Source: Candidatus Cloacimonadota bacterium (GTDB lineage Bacteria > Cloacimonadota > Cloacimonadia > Cloacimonadales > TCS61). From it: DNA of 7,240 bases. The notes under the pieces are model-generated. The model was not told the origin of the DNA and ran no database searches. It saw only the letters and a program-made list of their open reading frames with translations. Location: NCBI GenBank assembly GCA_030626645.1, contig DAOUTP010000088.1:1-7240 (forward strand). Reading direction: 5' to 3'. Below are positions 1 to 5,019 of this stretch, in pieces (the first letter of the stretch is position 1; the number at the start of each line of letters is the position of its first letter). The position numbers and the translations under genes were made by a program.

Positions 1-294
1 ACATCTCTGAAGTTCATCTAAAAACGCTTTTTGTGATTTAATAAGTTTTTCACTTTCAGGATGACCGAGATTTATGAGATAGCTGTCGTGAGGCAGAATG
101 TGTTCTGGTAAAAATCCTTCCTTTTTACAATTTTCTTTAAACAGTTTAATGTTCTCTTCTGTGAGCGGTTTAGAAAACCATTGTCTCTGGTTTTTCGTAA
201 AAAGCGCAAATGCTTTTGCTCCGATCGCTTTTGCATTCGATGGTGCATTTTCCACACCACCTGCAGCACTTACATGTCCTCCGATGTATTTCAT
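1..294 (-). CDS. nfo: Endonuclease IV (deoxyribonuclease IV), N-terminal 98 residues, cut by window edge
   Basis: This is a Zn-dependent apurinic/apyrimidinic endonuclease of base excision repair. The family cleaves DNA 5' of abasic sites and trims blocked 3' ends. Only the first 98 codons lie in the window; the family is usually about 280 residues. The translation begins MKYIGGHVSAAGGVENAP and is nearly collinear with E. coli Nfo, including FALFTKNQRQW (residues 29-39) and ILPHDSYLINLGHP (66-79). His69 falls at the E. coli zinc-ligand position, and Arg37 and Tyr72 match the residues that insert into DNA at the lesion. The ATG lies 3 bases after the stop of the upstream TrpF-like gene. Its Shine-Dalgarno AGAGGT (301-306) sits inside that gene's last codons, 6 bases before the start, so the two are probably one mRNA with coupled translation. 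The remainder lies beyond base 1. Confidence 0.96.
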   Translation of the reverse strand, partial: MKYIGGHVSAAGGVENAPSNAKAIGAKAFALFTKNQRQWFSKPLTEENIKLFKENCKKEGFLPEHILPHDSYLINLGHPESEKLIKSQKAFLDELQRC

Positions 295-297
295 ATT

Positions 298-963
298 TTA
301 ACCTCTTCTTATATTATTGAATAATTTTGATAATTTGATCTCATCAAGTTTATCATTAGTTCTCACTCCACTGCAAAGATCAATTCCGAAAGGGTGAACT
401 CGGTTTATTGCCTCAGAAATATTAACCGGTTTTATCCCACCTGCAAGAAAAATTGGGATTTTCAATTCTTCCCTTATTTTACAGCTTATTTCCCAGTTAT
501 GAGTTCTACCAGTTCCACCTAGTTCTTTAACCTGTTTAGATTGATCTCCCGAATCCAATAAAATCGCATCAACATCATTTTGCATTGCCAGTGCTTCTTC
601 AATACTTTCTTCACCTGTTACATGAATAACCTGAACAATGGCAATTCCGGGAAGAGCATTTTTAAGGTCTTTGTGTGTACCGACAGATAAATTATCACAG
701 ATCTGGATCGTGTTTGTCCGGCAATATTCATGCTGTTTGATAATGTCTTTTACATTCTGTTTGGAAGTTAATAAAAATGTAGCTATGGGTGGAGGGACAG
801 ATGCTGCGATCAGCTTTATGGTTTCCATTGATATTACTCCAGGACCACTTGGCATTTCTGAGACAAGACCCAATGCAGATGCACCCATCTTAATCGCCAA
901 ATTTGCCTCTTCAAAACTGCTAATACAGCAAATTTTAATTCTAGGATTAAATACTTTTTCCAT
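298..963 (-). CDS. trpF: TrpF-family protein (phosphoribosylanthranilate isomerase-like), divergent
   Basis: This 221-residue protein has the TIM-barrel layout of TrpF, which converts phosphoribosylanthranilate to CdRP in tryptophan synthesis. Visible family marks are KICC at 10-13 (Cys12 is the catalytic cysteine position), LLDSG with Asp137 at the general-acid position, GGTGRTHNW at 149-157, LAGGI at 173-177 and a C-terminal phosphate-binding SGVRT at 198-202. It departs from classical TrpF in three places. KICG reads KICC. The arginine of the usual S-P/K-R motif is missing, because the segment reads MPSGPGVI (37-44). The usual QLHG reads QICD (87-90). No other trp gene is in the window. 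It may therefore be a paralogue with another substrate; the barrel family is clear, the reaction is not. The start is supported by GAAGAGG (969-975) 5 bases upstream of the ATG. It is followed at once by nfo. Confidence 0.85.
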   Translation of the reverse strand: MEKVFNPRIKICCISSFEEANLAIKMGASALGLVSEMPSGPGVISMETIKLIAASVPPPIATFLLTSKQNVKDIIKQHEYCRTNTIQICDNLSVGTHKDLKNALPGIAIVQVIHVTGEESIEEALAMQNDVDAILLDSGDQSKQVKELGGTGRTHNWEISCKIREELKIPIFLAGGIKPVNISEAINRVHPFGIDLCSGVRTNDKLDEIKLSKLFNNIRRG

Positions 964-990
964 TTTTTCCTCTTCATTTAGAATATGAAA

Positions 991-1020
991 ATTTAATTAA
1001 ATCATGGTGATAAATGTCAA
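991..1020 (-). promoter_or_regulatory. Candidate sigma70-type promoter for the trpF-like/nfo unit
   Basis: On the minus strand a perfect -35 hexamer TTGACA (1020 down to 1015) is followed after 18 bases by TTAAAT (996 down to 991), which matches four of six -10 positions. Transcription would start near 984, giving a leader of about 20 bases before the ribosome binding site at 969-975. This is a sequence match only, in an AT-rich spacer where weak -10 matches are common. Confidence 0.5.
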
Positions 1021-1060
1021 AATATTTGTTATTATTTTATTTTCTTTCTAGAAAAATCAC

Positions 1061-1091
1061 TTTACAATTCTTCAATAGAAAACTGATTTTG
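1061..1091 (+). promoter_or_regulatory. Weak candidate promoter for cdd
   Basis: TTTACA (1061-1066) resembles a -35 box but has no good sigma70 -10 at 16-18 bases. Read in the Bacteroidetes style (TTTG, 19 bases, TANNTTTG), the same place gives TTTA (1061-1064), exactly 19 bases, then TGATTTTG (1084-1091), one mismatch in each element. A second weak option is TTGTTA (1026-1031) with TAGAAA (1049-1054), 17 bases apart. None is convincing alone. Confidence 0.25.
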
Positions 1092-1113
1092 GTTGTAGAA
1101 AAAGGAGAAAAAA

Positions 1114-1494
1114 ATGAAACAGAAATTAATTGAAGCAGCAAAGAAAGTATCAGAAAATGCACATGTTCCATATTCCGGGTTTCATGTTGGAGCAGCATTA
1201 CTTACCAAATCCGGGAAAATATTTACAGGTTGCAATGTTGAAAATTCATCTTATGGCTTAACAAATTGTGCTGAGAGAACAGCCATTTTTAAAGCTGTTT
1301 CCCAAGGTGAGACGAATTTTAGAGAGCTGGTGATCTTTTCTGATACCGATGAATTATTTTATCCTTGCGGTGCTTGTCGTCAGGTTATCTCAGAATTTTC
1401 ATCCGATCTTAAGATCACGGTTGTTTCTTTAACCGATGAACTTGAAACAAATATAGCAGAATTATTACCACATAGTTTTAATTTAGATAAATAA
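1114..1494 (+). CDS. cdd: Cytidine deaminase (homotetrameric type)
   Basis: The enzyme hydrolytically deaminates cytidine and deoxycytidine to uridine and deoxyuridine in cytosolic pyrimidine salvage. The 126-residue length is typical of the short tetrameric class. Zinc and catalytic residues are intact: Cys52-Ala-Glu54 within NCAERTA, and PCGACRQ with Cys85 and Cys88. Three cysteine ligands rather than His plus two Cys mark the tetrameric type. The substrate loop reads YSGFHVGAALL (20-30), and GCNVENSSYGLTNCAERTA (39-57) is the usual family signature. The start has a strong Shine-Dalgarno AAAGGAG (1101-1107) 6 bases upstream. The gene is divergent from the trpF-like/nfo unit and convergent with the PpiD-like gene. 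No other nucleoside-salvage gene is nearby, so it is probably monocistronic. Confidence 0.97.
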   Translation: MKQKLIEAAKKVSENAHVPYSGFHVGAALLTKSGKIFTGCNVENSSYGLTNCAERTAIFKAVSQGETNFRELVIFSDTDELFYPCGACRQVISEFSSDLKITVVSLTDELETNIAELLPHSFNLDK

Positions 1495-1518
1495 AAAAGC
1501 GGGTTTTTTTACCCGCTT
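1491..1518 (-). terminator. Rho-independent terminator of the PpiD-like gene, abutting cdd
   Basis: An 8-bp perfect stem, AAGCGGGT (1497-1504) with ACCCGCTT (1511-1518), closes a 6-base loop. On the minus strand the stem runs into TTTTTT and then ATTT, a good U-run. On the plus strand the stem is followed by CAAAAT, so it is a poor intrinsic terminator for cdd although it starts 2 bases after that stop codon. The minus-strand U-run overlaps the cdd stop codon (1492-1494). It lies about 160 bases beyond the stop of the PpiD-like gene. Confidence 0.85.
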
Positions 1519-1527
1519 CAAAATATA

Positions 1528-1674
1528 AGACCTTACGGATGGTTGAGCTTGTGAAACCTCCGTTATGGTCGACATTTAAGATTCAACCATTGCGAAGGTC
1601 TGCAACCATTAGGCAAGCAAGAGAATTCCAGCATCGTTTTGCTTCGCAAAGCCGACGCACCATTCGCAAGGTTT
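1528..1674. repeat. Cluster of four degenerate ACCATNNNNRAGGTYT motifs in both orientations
   Basis: This is the gene-free stretch between cdd and the PpiD-like gene. By hand count it is about 47% G+C (71 of 150 bases at 1531-1680), richer than the other spacers here. Four 19-base copies share the pattern ACCAT, four variable bases, then A/G-AGGT-C/T-T. Two lie on the minus strand (1528-1546 and 1554-1572) and two on the plus strand (1583-1601 and 1656-1674). A decayed part-copy begins at ACCAT 1605-1609. The first and third copies form a near-perfect inverted repeat, 15 of 19 paired, in which only the four variable bases differ. The second and third could pair across a 10-base loop. It would be transcribed as the 3' untranslated region of the PpiD-like mRNA. 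It resembles a REP/MITE-type dispersed element, but a single locus cannot prove dispersal. Confidence 0.6.
1631..1658. other. Imperfect hairpin in the PpiD-like gene 3' region
   Basis: TTTGC (1638-1642), loop TTC, GCAAA (1646-1650) forms a perfect core. It extends through a T-G wobble (1637/1651) and G1636-C1652. After a one-base bulge at C1653 it continues with C1635-G1654, T1634-A1655, a mismatch, then C1632-G1657 and G1631-C1658. It has no U-run on either strand, so it is not a terminator. It may be part of the same structured repeat element as its flanks. Confidence 0.45.
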
Positions 1675-1681
1675 TTGGCTA

Positions 1682-3457
1682 TTAATTATAGTAGTCACTT
1701 CTATTATCAATAATTTTAGCATCTTCTTTCAATTTCTCAAACCATTCATTCAAGTGTTCATTTTCTGCTTTCGTTTGAGCTTCTTCCATGAGTTTGTCTT
1801 GTTCTTTTTCGAATTTATCCATATCCGGTTGGATTCGAGTTTTTACTAAAGCAATGTAGGAAGCTCTATCACCATTAATAATATCGGTGATTTCTCCGGC
1901 TTCTTTGGCAAGAATAGCTTCATTTAGAACTTCGTCTTTACCGATTATTTTAAATGTATTATTAATTTTTACATTCAATGCTTCAACAACTTCATATCCT
2001 TCTACTTCAGCATTTTTTATATATTCTGCCGCATCAAATTTATTAGTAAATTCAAGAGCATTTGTTTGTGAGATCTCTTTTTTCTTCTCTTTTTTAACTG
2101 AGTTCTCTATTCTACTTTTAACATCTTCAAATTCTTGATAATGCTCACCAATTGTAAATGATACTTCGCAGAGAATATAGTTACCATCATCTTTAAGAAT
2201 CGGTTCACTGAGTTTTCCCACTTTGTTGTTAAATGCAAATTCAACAAGTTCTTCATTCCTGCCAATACCACCAATATATTGCGATGATTCGTAAATCTCA
2301 GCCGTCTCTTTGATCTCATAAGCAAGATCTTCAGCTGATTTTTCCAAATTATTATTGTTTGCATTCTCATAAAGATCGTTTGCCAGAACTTCCAGATTCT
2401 CTTTTGTTGCCTCAGAAGCTTCTTCTTTCAGGAGTATATGGCTTGCCTGGATCTCGTCAACGCCGTCTTTTGTTCGCTTATCATAAAGCTTAATAATGTG
2501 CCAGCCAAATCTGCTTTGAACAGGCTCACCGATCTCACCTATATTTAATTGAAATGCTGCTTTTTCAAACGCTGGAACCATTTTCCCTTTACTGAAATAA
2601 CCAAGATCTCCACCTTGAGGTGCGGAAGGACCTTCGGAATAATTTCTGGCAAGTTCAGCAAAATCTTCACCACTAATTGCAAGATTGTATATTGAATCAA
2701 CTTTTGTTTTCACAATTTTTTTATCAGCTTCACTTGGTTCAAGATTAATACCTACATATTTAAGTTTCCTTGCAGGATCTTTTTTATAATCTTCTTTGTT
2801 CTCTTCGTAATATGTTTGCAGATCTTCGTCCGTAACTTCAACTTCAGTGATCTTGTTCGGATTAAAGAATATTACATCTGCATCAGCAAGGTTATTGTCA
2901 TCGATGTACTGTTGTTCAACTTCTTCAATTGTAACGGTAACTTCTGATTTCACATCATCATAGAGTCTTTGATATGGAAGAGTTCCCCTGATACGGCTTT
3001 CCAGCCAGTTAGCAAACTCAGAATTTTCCAAAAGAAGTGCTTCATATTTTGAATAGTCAAATTTTTCATCAGTCTGGAATTGAGGAATGGATGTAATATC
3101 CTCTGGCGGATTTTTTAATCCATCAATAACGTCGTCATCAGTAATTTTAATCCGACGTTTTTTTACTGCTTTATCAAATAGTATCTGTTGAATAAGTTGA
3201 TCCCATGTTTGATCATTTAGTTGTTTTGCAGTTTGTTCATCAATTTCTTTGTCGGGGTTTTCCTGTGCATAACCTGCATAAGCATTTTGTAAATATTCAC
3301 TAAAATCATTCGGGTAGATCTTTTCACCTGCAATGCTACCCACAAATGGTTTTTTAATGAATATACTGCTAATTCCACCAATTGCCATTGAGAGAATAAA
3401 AACAGCAGCGATCACAATTACTATCCACGATGCGTGCCTTCTAAGTCCTTCTAACAT
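1682..3457 (-). CDS. PpiD-like membrane-anchored periplasmic foldase (SurA_N / parvulin domains)
   Basis: This 591-residue protein resembles PpiD, an inner-membrane chaperone/peptidyl-prolyl isomerase that assists proteins leaving the Sec translocon. A single N-terminal membrane helix (about 12-34) follows MLEGLRRHAS, leaving the rest periplasmic. Residues about 38-225 form the SurA-like N-terminal chaperone region. A parvulin-like domain spans about 230-325, with GGDLGYF (282-288), MVPAFEKAAFQL (293-304) and FGWHIIKL (317-324). A second, degenerate parvulin-like unit starts at ASHILLK (338-344), followed by a charged C-terminal helical part. Domain 1 has KYVGI where ASHIL is expected, and domain 2 lacks the GGDLG and F-G-x-H motifs, so isomerase activity is doubtful and chaperoning more likely. 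The start is supported by GGAGG (3465-3469) 7 bases before the ATG. The gene stands alone, divergent from rpsU, with a terminator at 1491-1518. A SurA or PrsA-like role is the alternative reading. Confidence 0.88.
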   Translation of the reverse strand: MLEGLRRHASWIVIVIAAVFILSMAIGGISSIFIKKPFVGSIAGEKIYPNDFSEYLQNAYAGYAQENPDKEIDEQTAKQLNDQTWDQLIQQILFDKAVKKRRIKITDDDVIDGLKNPPEDITSIPQFQTDEKFDYSKYEALLLENSEFANWLESRIRGTLPYQRLYDDVKSEVTVTIEEVEQQYIDDNNLADADVIFFNPNKITEVEVTDEDLQTYYEENKEDYKKDPARKLKYVGINLEPSEADKKIVKTKVDSIYNLAISGEDFAELARNYSEGPSAPQGGDLGYFSKGKMVPAFEKAAFQLNIGEIGEPVQSRFGWHIIKLYDKRTKDGVDEIQASHILLKEEASEATKENLEVLANDLYENANNNNLEKSAEDLAYEIKETAEIYESSQYIGGIGRNEELVEFAFNNKVGKLSEPILKDDGNYILCEVSFTIGEHYQEFEDVKSRIENSVKKEKKKEISQTNALEFTNKFDAAEYIKNAEVEGYEVVEALNVKINNTFKIIGKDEVLNEAILAKEAGEITDIINGDRASYIALVKTRIQPDMDKFEKEQDKLMEEAQTKAENEHLNEWFEKLKEDAKIIDNRSDYYN

Positions 3458-3528
3458 TCTACTTCCTCCAAATATGTTTCATGTATTTTTTTATTTTGTG
3501 CAATAACTAAAATCTCTGATATTTATTC

Positions 3529-3585
3529 AAGCTTTTTTTTGGAAATCAATAAATTAAATAAGATAAATGTACTTCCAAAAAGCTT
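3529..3585. repeat. Inverted repeat in the PpiD-like gene/rpsU divergent spacer
   Basis: The left arm AAGCTTTTTTTTGGAA (3529-3544) and right arm TTCCAAAAAGCTT (3573-3585) are complementary except for three extra T residues on the left. They are separated by 28 bases. They lie in the 258-base AT-rich spacer between the divergent starts, so an operator or simply a chance A/T-tract palindrome are both possible. No confident sigma70 promoter for either gene was seen around it. Confidence 0.4.
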
Positions 3586-3652
3586 TAGAGAGTAGATAAT
3601 ATATACTATCCTTAAATTACATATTTAAATTATTAATATGAATATATTTAGG

Positions 3653-3683
3653 CTTGACAGGATAAGTAAGACTCAGAATTTTG
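3653..3683 (+). promoter_or_regulatory. Weak candidate promoter for rpsU
   Basis: TTGACA (3654-3659) is a perfect -35 hexamer, but the bases 16-18 downstream give only poor -10 matches (for example AATTTT at 3677-3682). In Bacteroidetes-style reading, CTTG (3653-3656), 19 bases, then GAATTTTG (3676-3683) fits TTTG-N19-TANNTTTG with one mismatch in each element. Initiation would fall near 3690, leaving a short leader that carries the ribosome binding site. Confidence 0.3.
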
Positions 3684-3699
3684 AATTTCACATAAACAA

Positions 3700-3711
3700 A
3701 AGGGGGGTGAT
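3700..3711 (+). promoter_or_regulatory. Extended Shine-Dalgarno of rpsU, deciding a TTG start
   Basis: The segment AAGGGGGGTGAT resembles the full anti-Shine-Dalgarno complement AAGGAGGTGAT, with the central A replaced by G and one extra G. The G-run ends 8 bases before TTG at 3716-3718. It is the longest ribosome binding site in the window and places the rpsU start at TTG rather than at the upstream ATG (3638). Confidence 0.75.
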
Positions 3712-3715
3712 TTCT

Positions 3716-3919
3716 TTGCCTAAAGTTGTTGCTAAAAGTGGTGAATCTTTTCAGGTACTCCTTAGAAGATTCAAAAAGTCTTGCGAAAGAGCTGGTCTTT
3801 TATCTGACGTTAAGAAGAATAAATATTATGAAAAGCCAAGTGTAGTTCGCAAAAAAGAGAAGAACGAACAAGTAAGAAAGGCTATGAAACGTCTTAGAAA
3901 ACAGAGACGTTTTTCATAA
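3716..3919 (+). CDS. rpsU: 30S ribosomal protein bS21
   Basis: bS21 is a small, very basic protein of the 30S platform, near the 3' end of 16S rRNA, needed for efficient initiation on natural mRNAs. From the TTG start the product is 67 residues, (M)PKVVAKSGESFQVLLRRF followed by KKSCERAGLLSDV, YYEKPSVVRKK and a lysine/arginine-rich tail ending KRLRKQRRFS, the usual S21 plan and length. The frame stays open upstream to ATG 3638, but those 26 residues do not resemble S21. Homologues begin M-P at the TTG, and an extended Shine-Dalgarno sits 8 bases before it. An in-frame GTG (3707-3709) lies inside the Shine-Dalgarno and is unlikely. The gene is followed 4 bases later by yqeY, probably in one operon. 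The start context invites a feedback model, described in the findings. Confidence 0.94.
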   Translation: MPKVVAKSGESFQVLLRRFKKSCERAGLLSDVKKNKYYEKPSVVRKKEKNEQVRKAMKRLRKQRRFS

Positions 3920-3923
3920 AGAT

Positions 3924-4364
3924 ATGCTCACACGAATTAATATTGATTTAAAAAAAGCAATGCAAGAGAAGGACAAAGACAAATTACAAGTTCTTCGTGC
4001 TTTGAAATCTGCAGTTCAATATAAAAAGCTGGAAAAAAAGAAAGAGCTTTCTGATGAAGAGATTATTTCTGTATTCAATATTCAGGTAAAGCAGCGAAAG
4101 CAGGCAGCTGAACTTTATATACAGGGTGGACGTCCTGAACTTGCAGAGATCGAGAATAGAGAGATTGAGATCATTAATGTTTATTTACCGGAAAAACTCT
4201 CTGAAGCTGAATTAGAAAAAGAGGTCAGCGAAGCAATTGCTCATCTTAATGCTGAGTCGATGCAGGATATGGGATTTGTAATGAAGTATCTCAAAGAGAA
4301 ACTCGGCAGCAACGTAGATGGGAAAACCTTAAGTGCAATTGTTAGAAGAGAATTGCAAAGCTGA
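3924..4364 (+). CDS. yqeY: GatB/YqeY domain protein
   Basis: This 146-residue, mostly helical protein is of the YqeY family, matching the family's usual length of about 150. The domain is related to the tail of GatB, the tRNA-dependent amidotransferase subunit. The stand-alone protein's function is not settled, though a tRNA-linked role is often suggested. Typical stretches are LKKAMQEKDKDKLQVLRALKSAVQ (from residue 9), VKQRKQAAELYIQGGRPELAEIENREIEIINVYLPEKLSE in the middle, and DMGFVMKYLKEKLGSNVDGKTLSAIVRREL at the C-terminus. It starts 4 bases after the rpsU stop with no clear Shine-Dalgarno of its own, so translation is probably coupled to rpsU. The same rpsU-yqeY order occurs in Bacillus subtilis. 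A strong terminator follows 31 bases after the stop. Confidence 0.93.
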   Translation: MLTRINIDLKKAMQEKDKDKLQVLRALKSAVQYKKLEKKKELSDEEIISVFNIQVKQRKQAAELYIQGGRPELAEIENREIEIINVYLPEKLSEAELEKEVSEAIAHLNAESMQDMGFVMKYLKEKLGSNVDGKTLSAIVRRELQS

Positions 4365-4395
4365 TTCATAATCAATAAAGTTCATATTATTTTGT

Positions 4396-4422
4396 GGGGA
4401 GATAGGTTATCTCCCCTTTTTT
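4396..4422 (+). terminator. Rho-independent terminator after rpsU-yqeY
   Basis: A perfect 9-bp stem, GGGGAGATA (4396-4404) with TATCTCCCC (4408-4416), closes a GGT loop and is followed by six T residues (4417-4422). It separates rpsU-yqeY from cvpA-mutS2. Only 36 bases remain before the cvpA start and no clear promoter was found there, so some read-through or a promoter overlapping the hairpin is likely. Confidence 0.92.
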
Positions 4423-4458
4423 ATCTGAAAACTGTTTGATCAAAACAAAGGATGGAAA

Positions 4459-5019
4459 ATGAATATTCTGGATATTATCCTCAGTATCTTTCTTGTAGTT
4501 CTATTATTTCTCGGACTCAAGAAAGGTTTTATCAATAGTATTATTAGTCTTTTTAGTTTATTTATTATCGTAATACTGATTGCTAAAACCGGGCATATAG
4601 TTAAGGGTGTGCTTATTGTAAGGTTTGGCTTTAATGAATTTATTGCAATTGCATTTTCTTACATTCTAATTGCACTAGCAATAATATTAATTGCAAAAGT
4701 GACTATTGAAGTTCTAAAGATGATTATCGAATTTCTTCATTTGAAATGGCTGGATAGATTATTGGGAGCACTCTTTGGTGTATTTAACGGAGCGCTGATA
4801 ATTGCCATAATTCTGTTGCTATTAAATCTGTTGCCTTTCGAAGAACATATACGTGATTTTACATCATCTTCTAAAATAACAGTGAATATCCGCAATGTTA
4901 CAGACAAAATTGAATTGAAATATCCTGGACTAAAAGAGAAAATGCAAAACATAGGAAAGGATATTGATGAGAACACAGAAAAAATTGAGAAGCTTATCAA
5001 TGACAAGATAGCTGATTAA
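4459..5019 (+). CDS. cvpA: CvpA family inner-membrane protein
   Basis: This 186-residue integral membrane protein has the CvpA plan: MNILDIILSIFLVVLLFLGLKKGFINSI at the N-terminus, then four predicted helices at about 4-20, 25-43, 60-82 and 102-124. The motif WLDRLLGALFGVFNGALI (97-114), with the glycine-rich G-x-x-x-G-x-x-x-G turn, is a family hallmark. A soluble, charged, probably helical tail follows (about 125-186). CvpA is known for colicin V production in E. coli, but its molecular role is unclear and it is linked to envelope stress resistance. The start has AAGGA (4448-4452) 6 bases upstream. The stop is directly followed by the ATG of mutS2, so the two are co-translated. In Bacillus subtilis a CvpA homologue also lies upstream of mutS2, with polX between; polX is absent here. 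Confidence 0.9.
   Translation: MNILDIILSIFLVVLLFLGLKKGFINSIISLFSLFIIVILIAKTGHIVKGVLIVRFGFNEFIAIAFSYILIALAIILIAKVTIEVLKMIIEFLHLKWLDRLLGALFGVFNGALIIAIILLLLNLLPFEEHIRDFTSSSKITVNIRNVTDKIELKYPGLKEKMQNIGKDIDENTEKIEKLINDKIAD

Noticed and set aside
72..301. Open frames of about 65 residues on both strands at the left edge
   Set aside because: They are shadows of nfo; the minus-strand frame starting at 294 matches endonuclease IV along its whole length.
1061..1089. A classical sigma70 promoter for cdd using TTTACA as the -35
   Set aside because: At 16-18 bases downstream the best -10 match has only about three of six positions, so it is kept only as a weak candidate.
1528..1674. A CRISPR array
   Set aside because: The copies alternate in orientation, are imperfect, vary in their centres and have uneven spacing, unlike direct repeats with unique spacers; no cas genes are present.
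1520..1681. A tRNA or other named RNA gene in the structured spacer
   Set aside because: No tRNA T-loop (GGTTCGA-type) or cloverleaf arrangement was seen; the structure is explained by the repeated ACCAT motifs and a separate hairpin.
3638..3715. A 26-residue N-terminal extension of bS21 from ATG 3638
   Set aside because: The extension does not resemble S21, there is no Shine-Dalgarno before the ATG, and a very strong one precedes the in-frame TTG at 3716, where homologues begin M-P.
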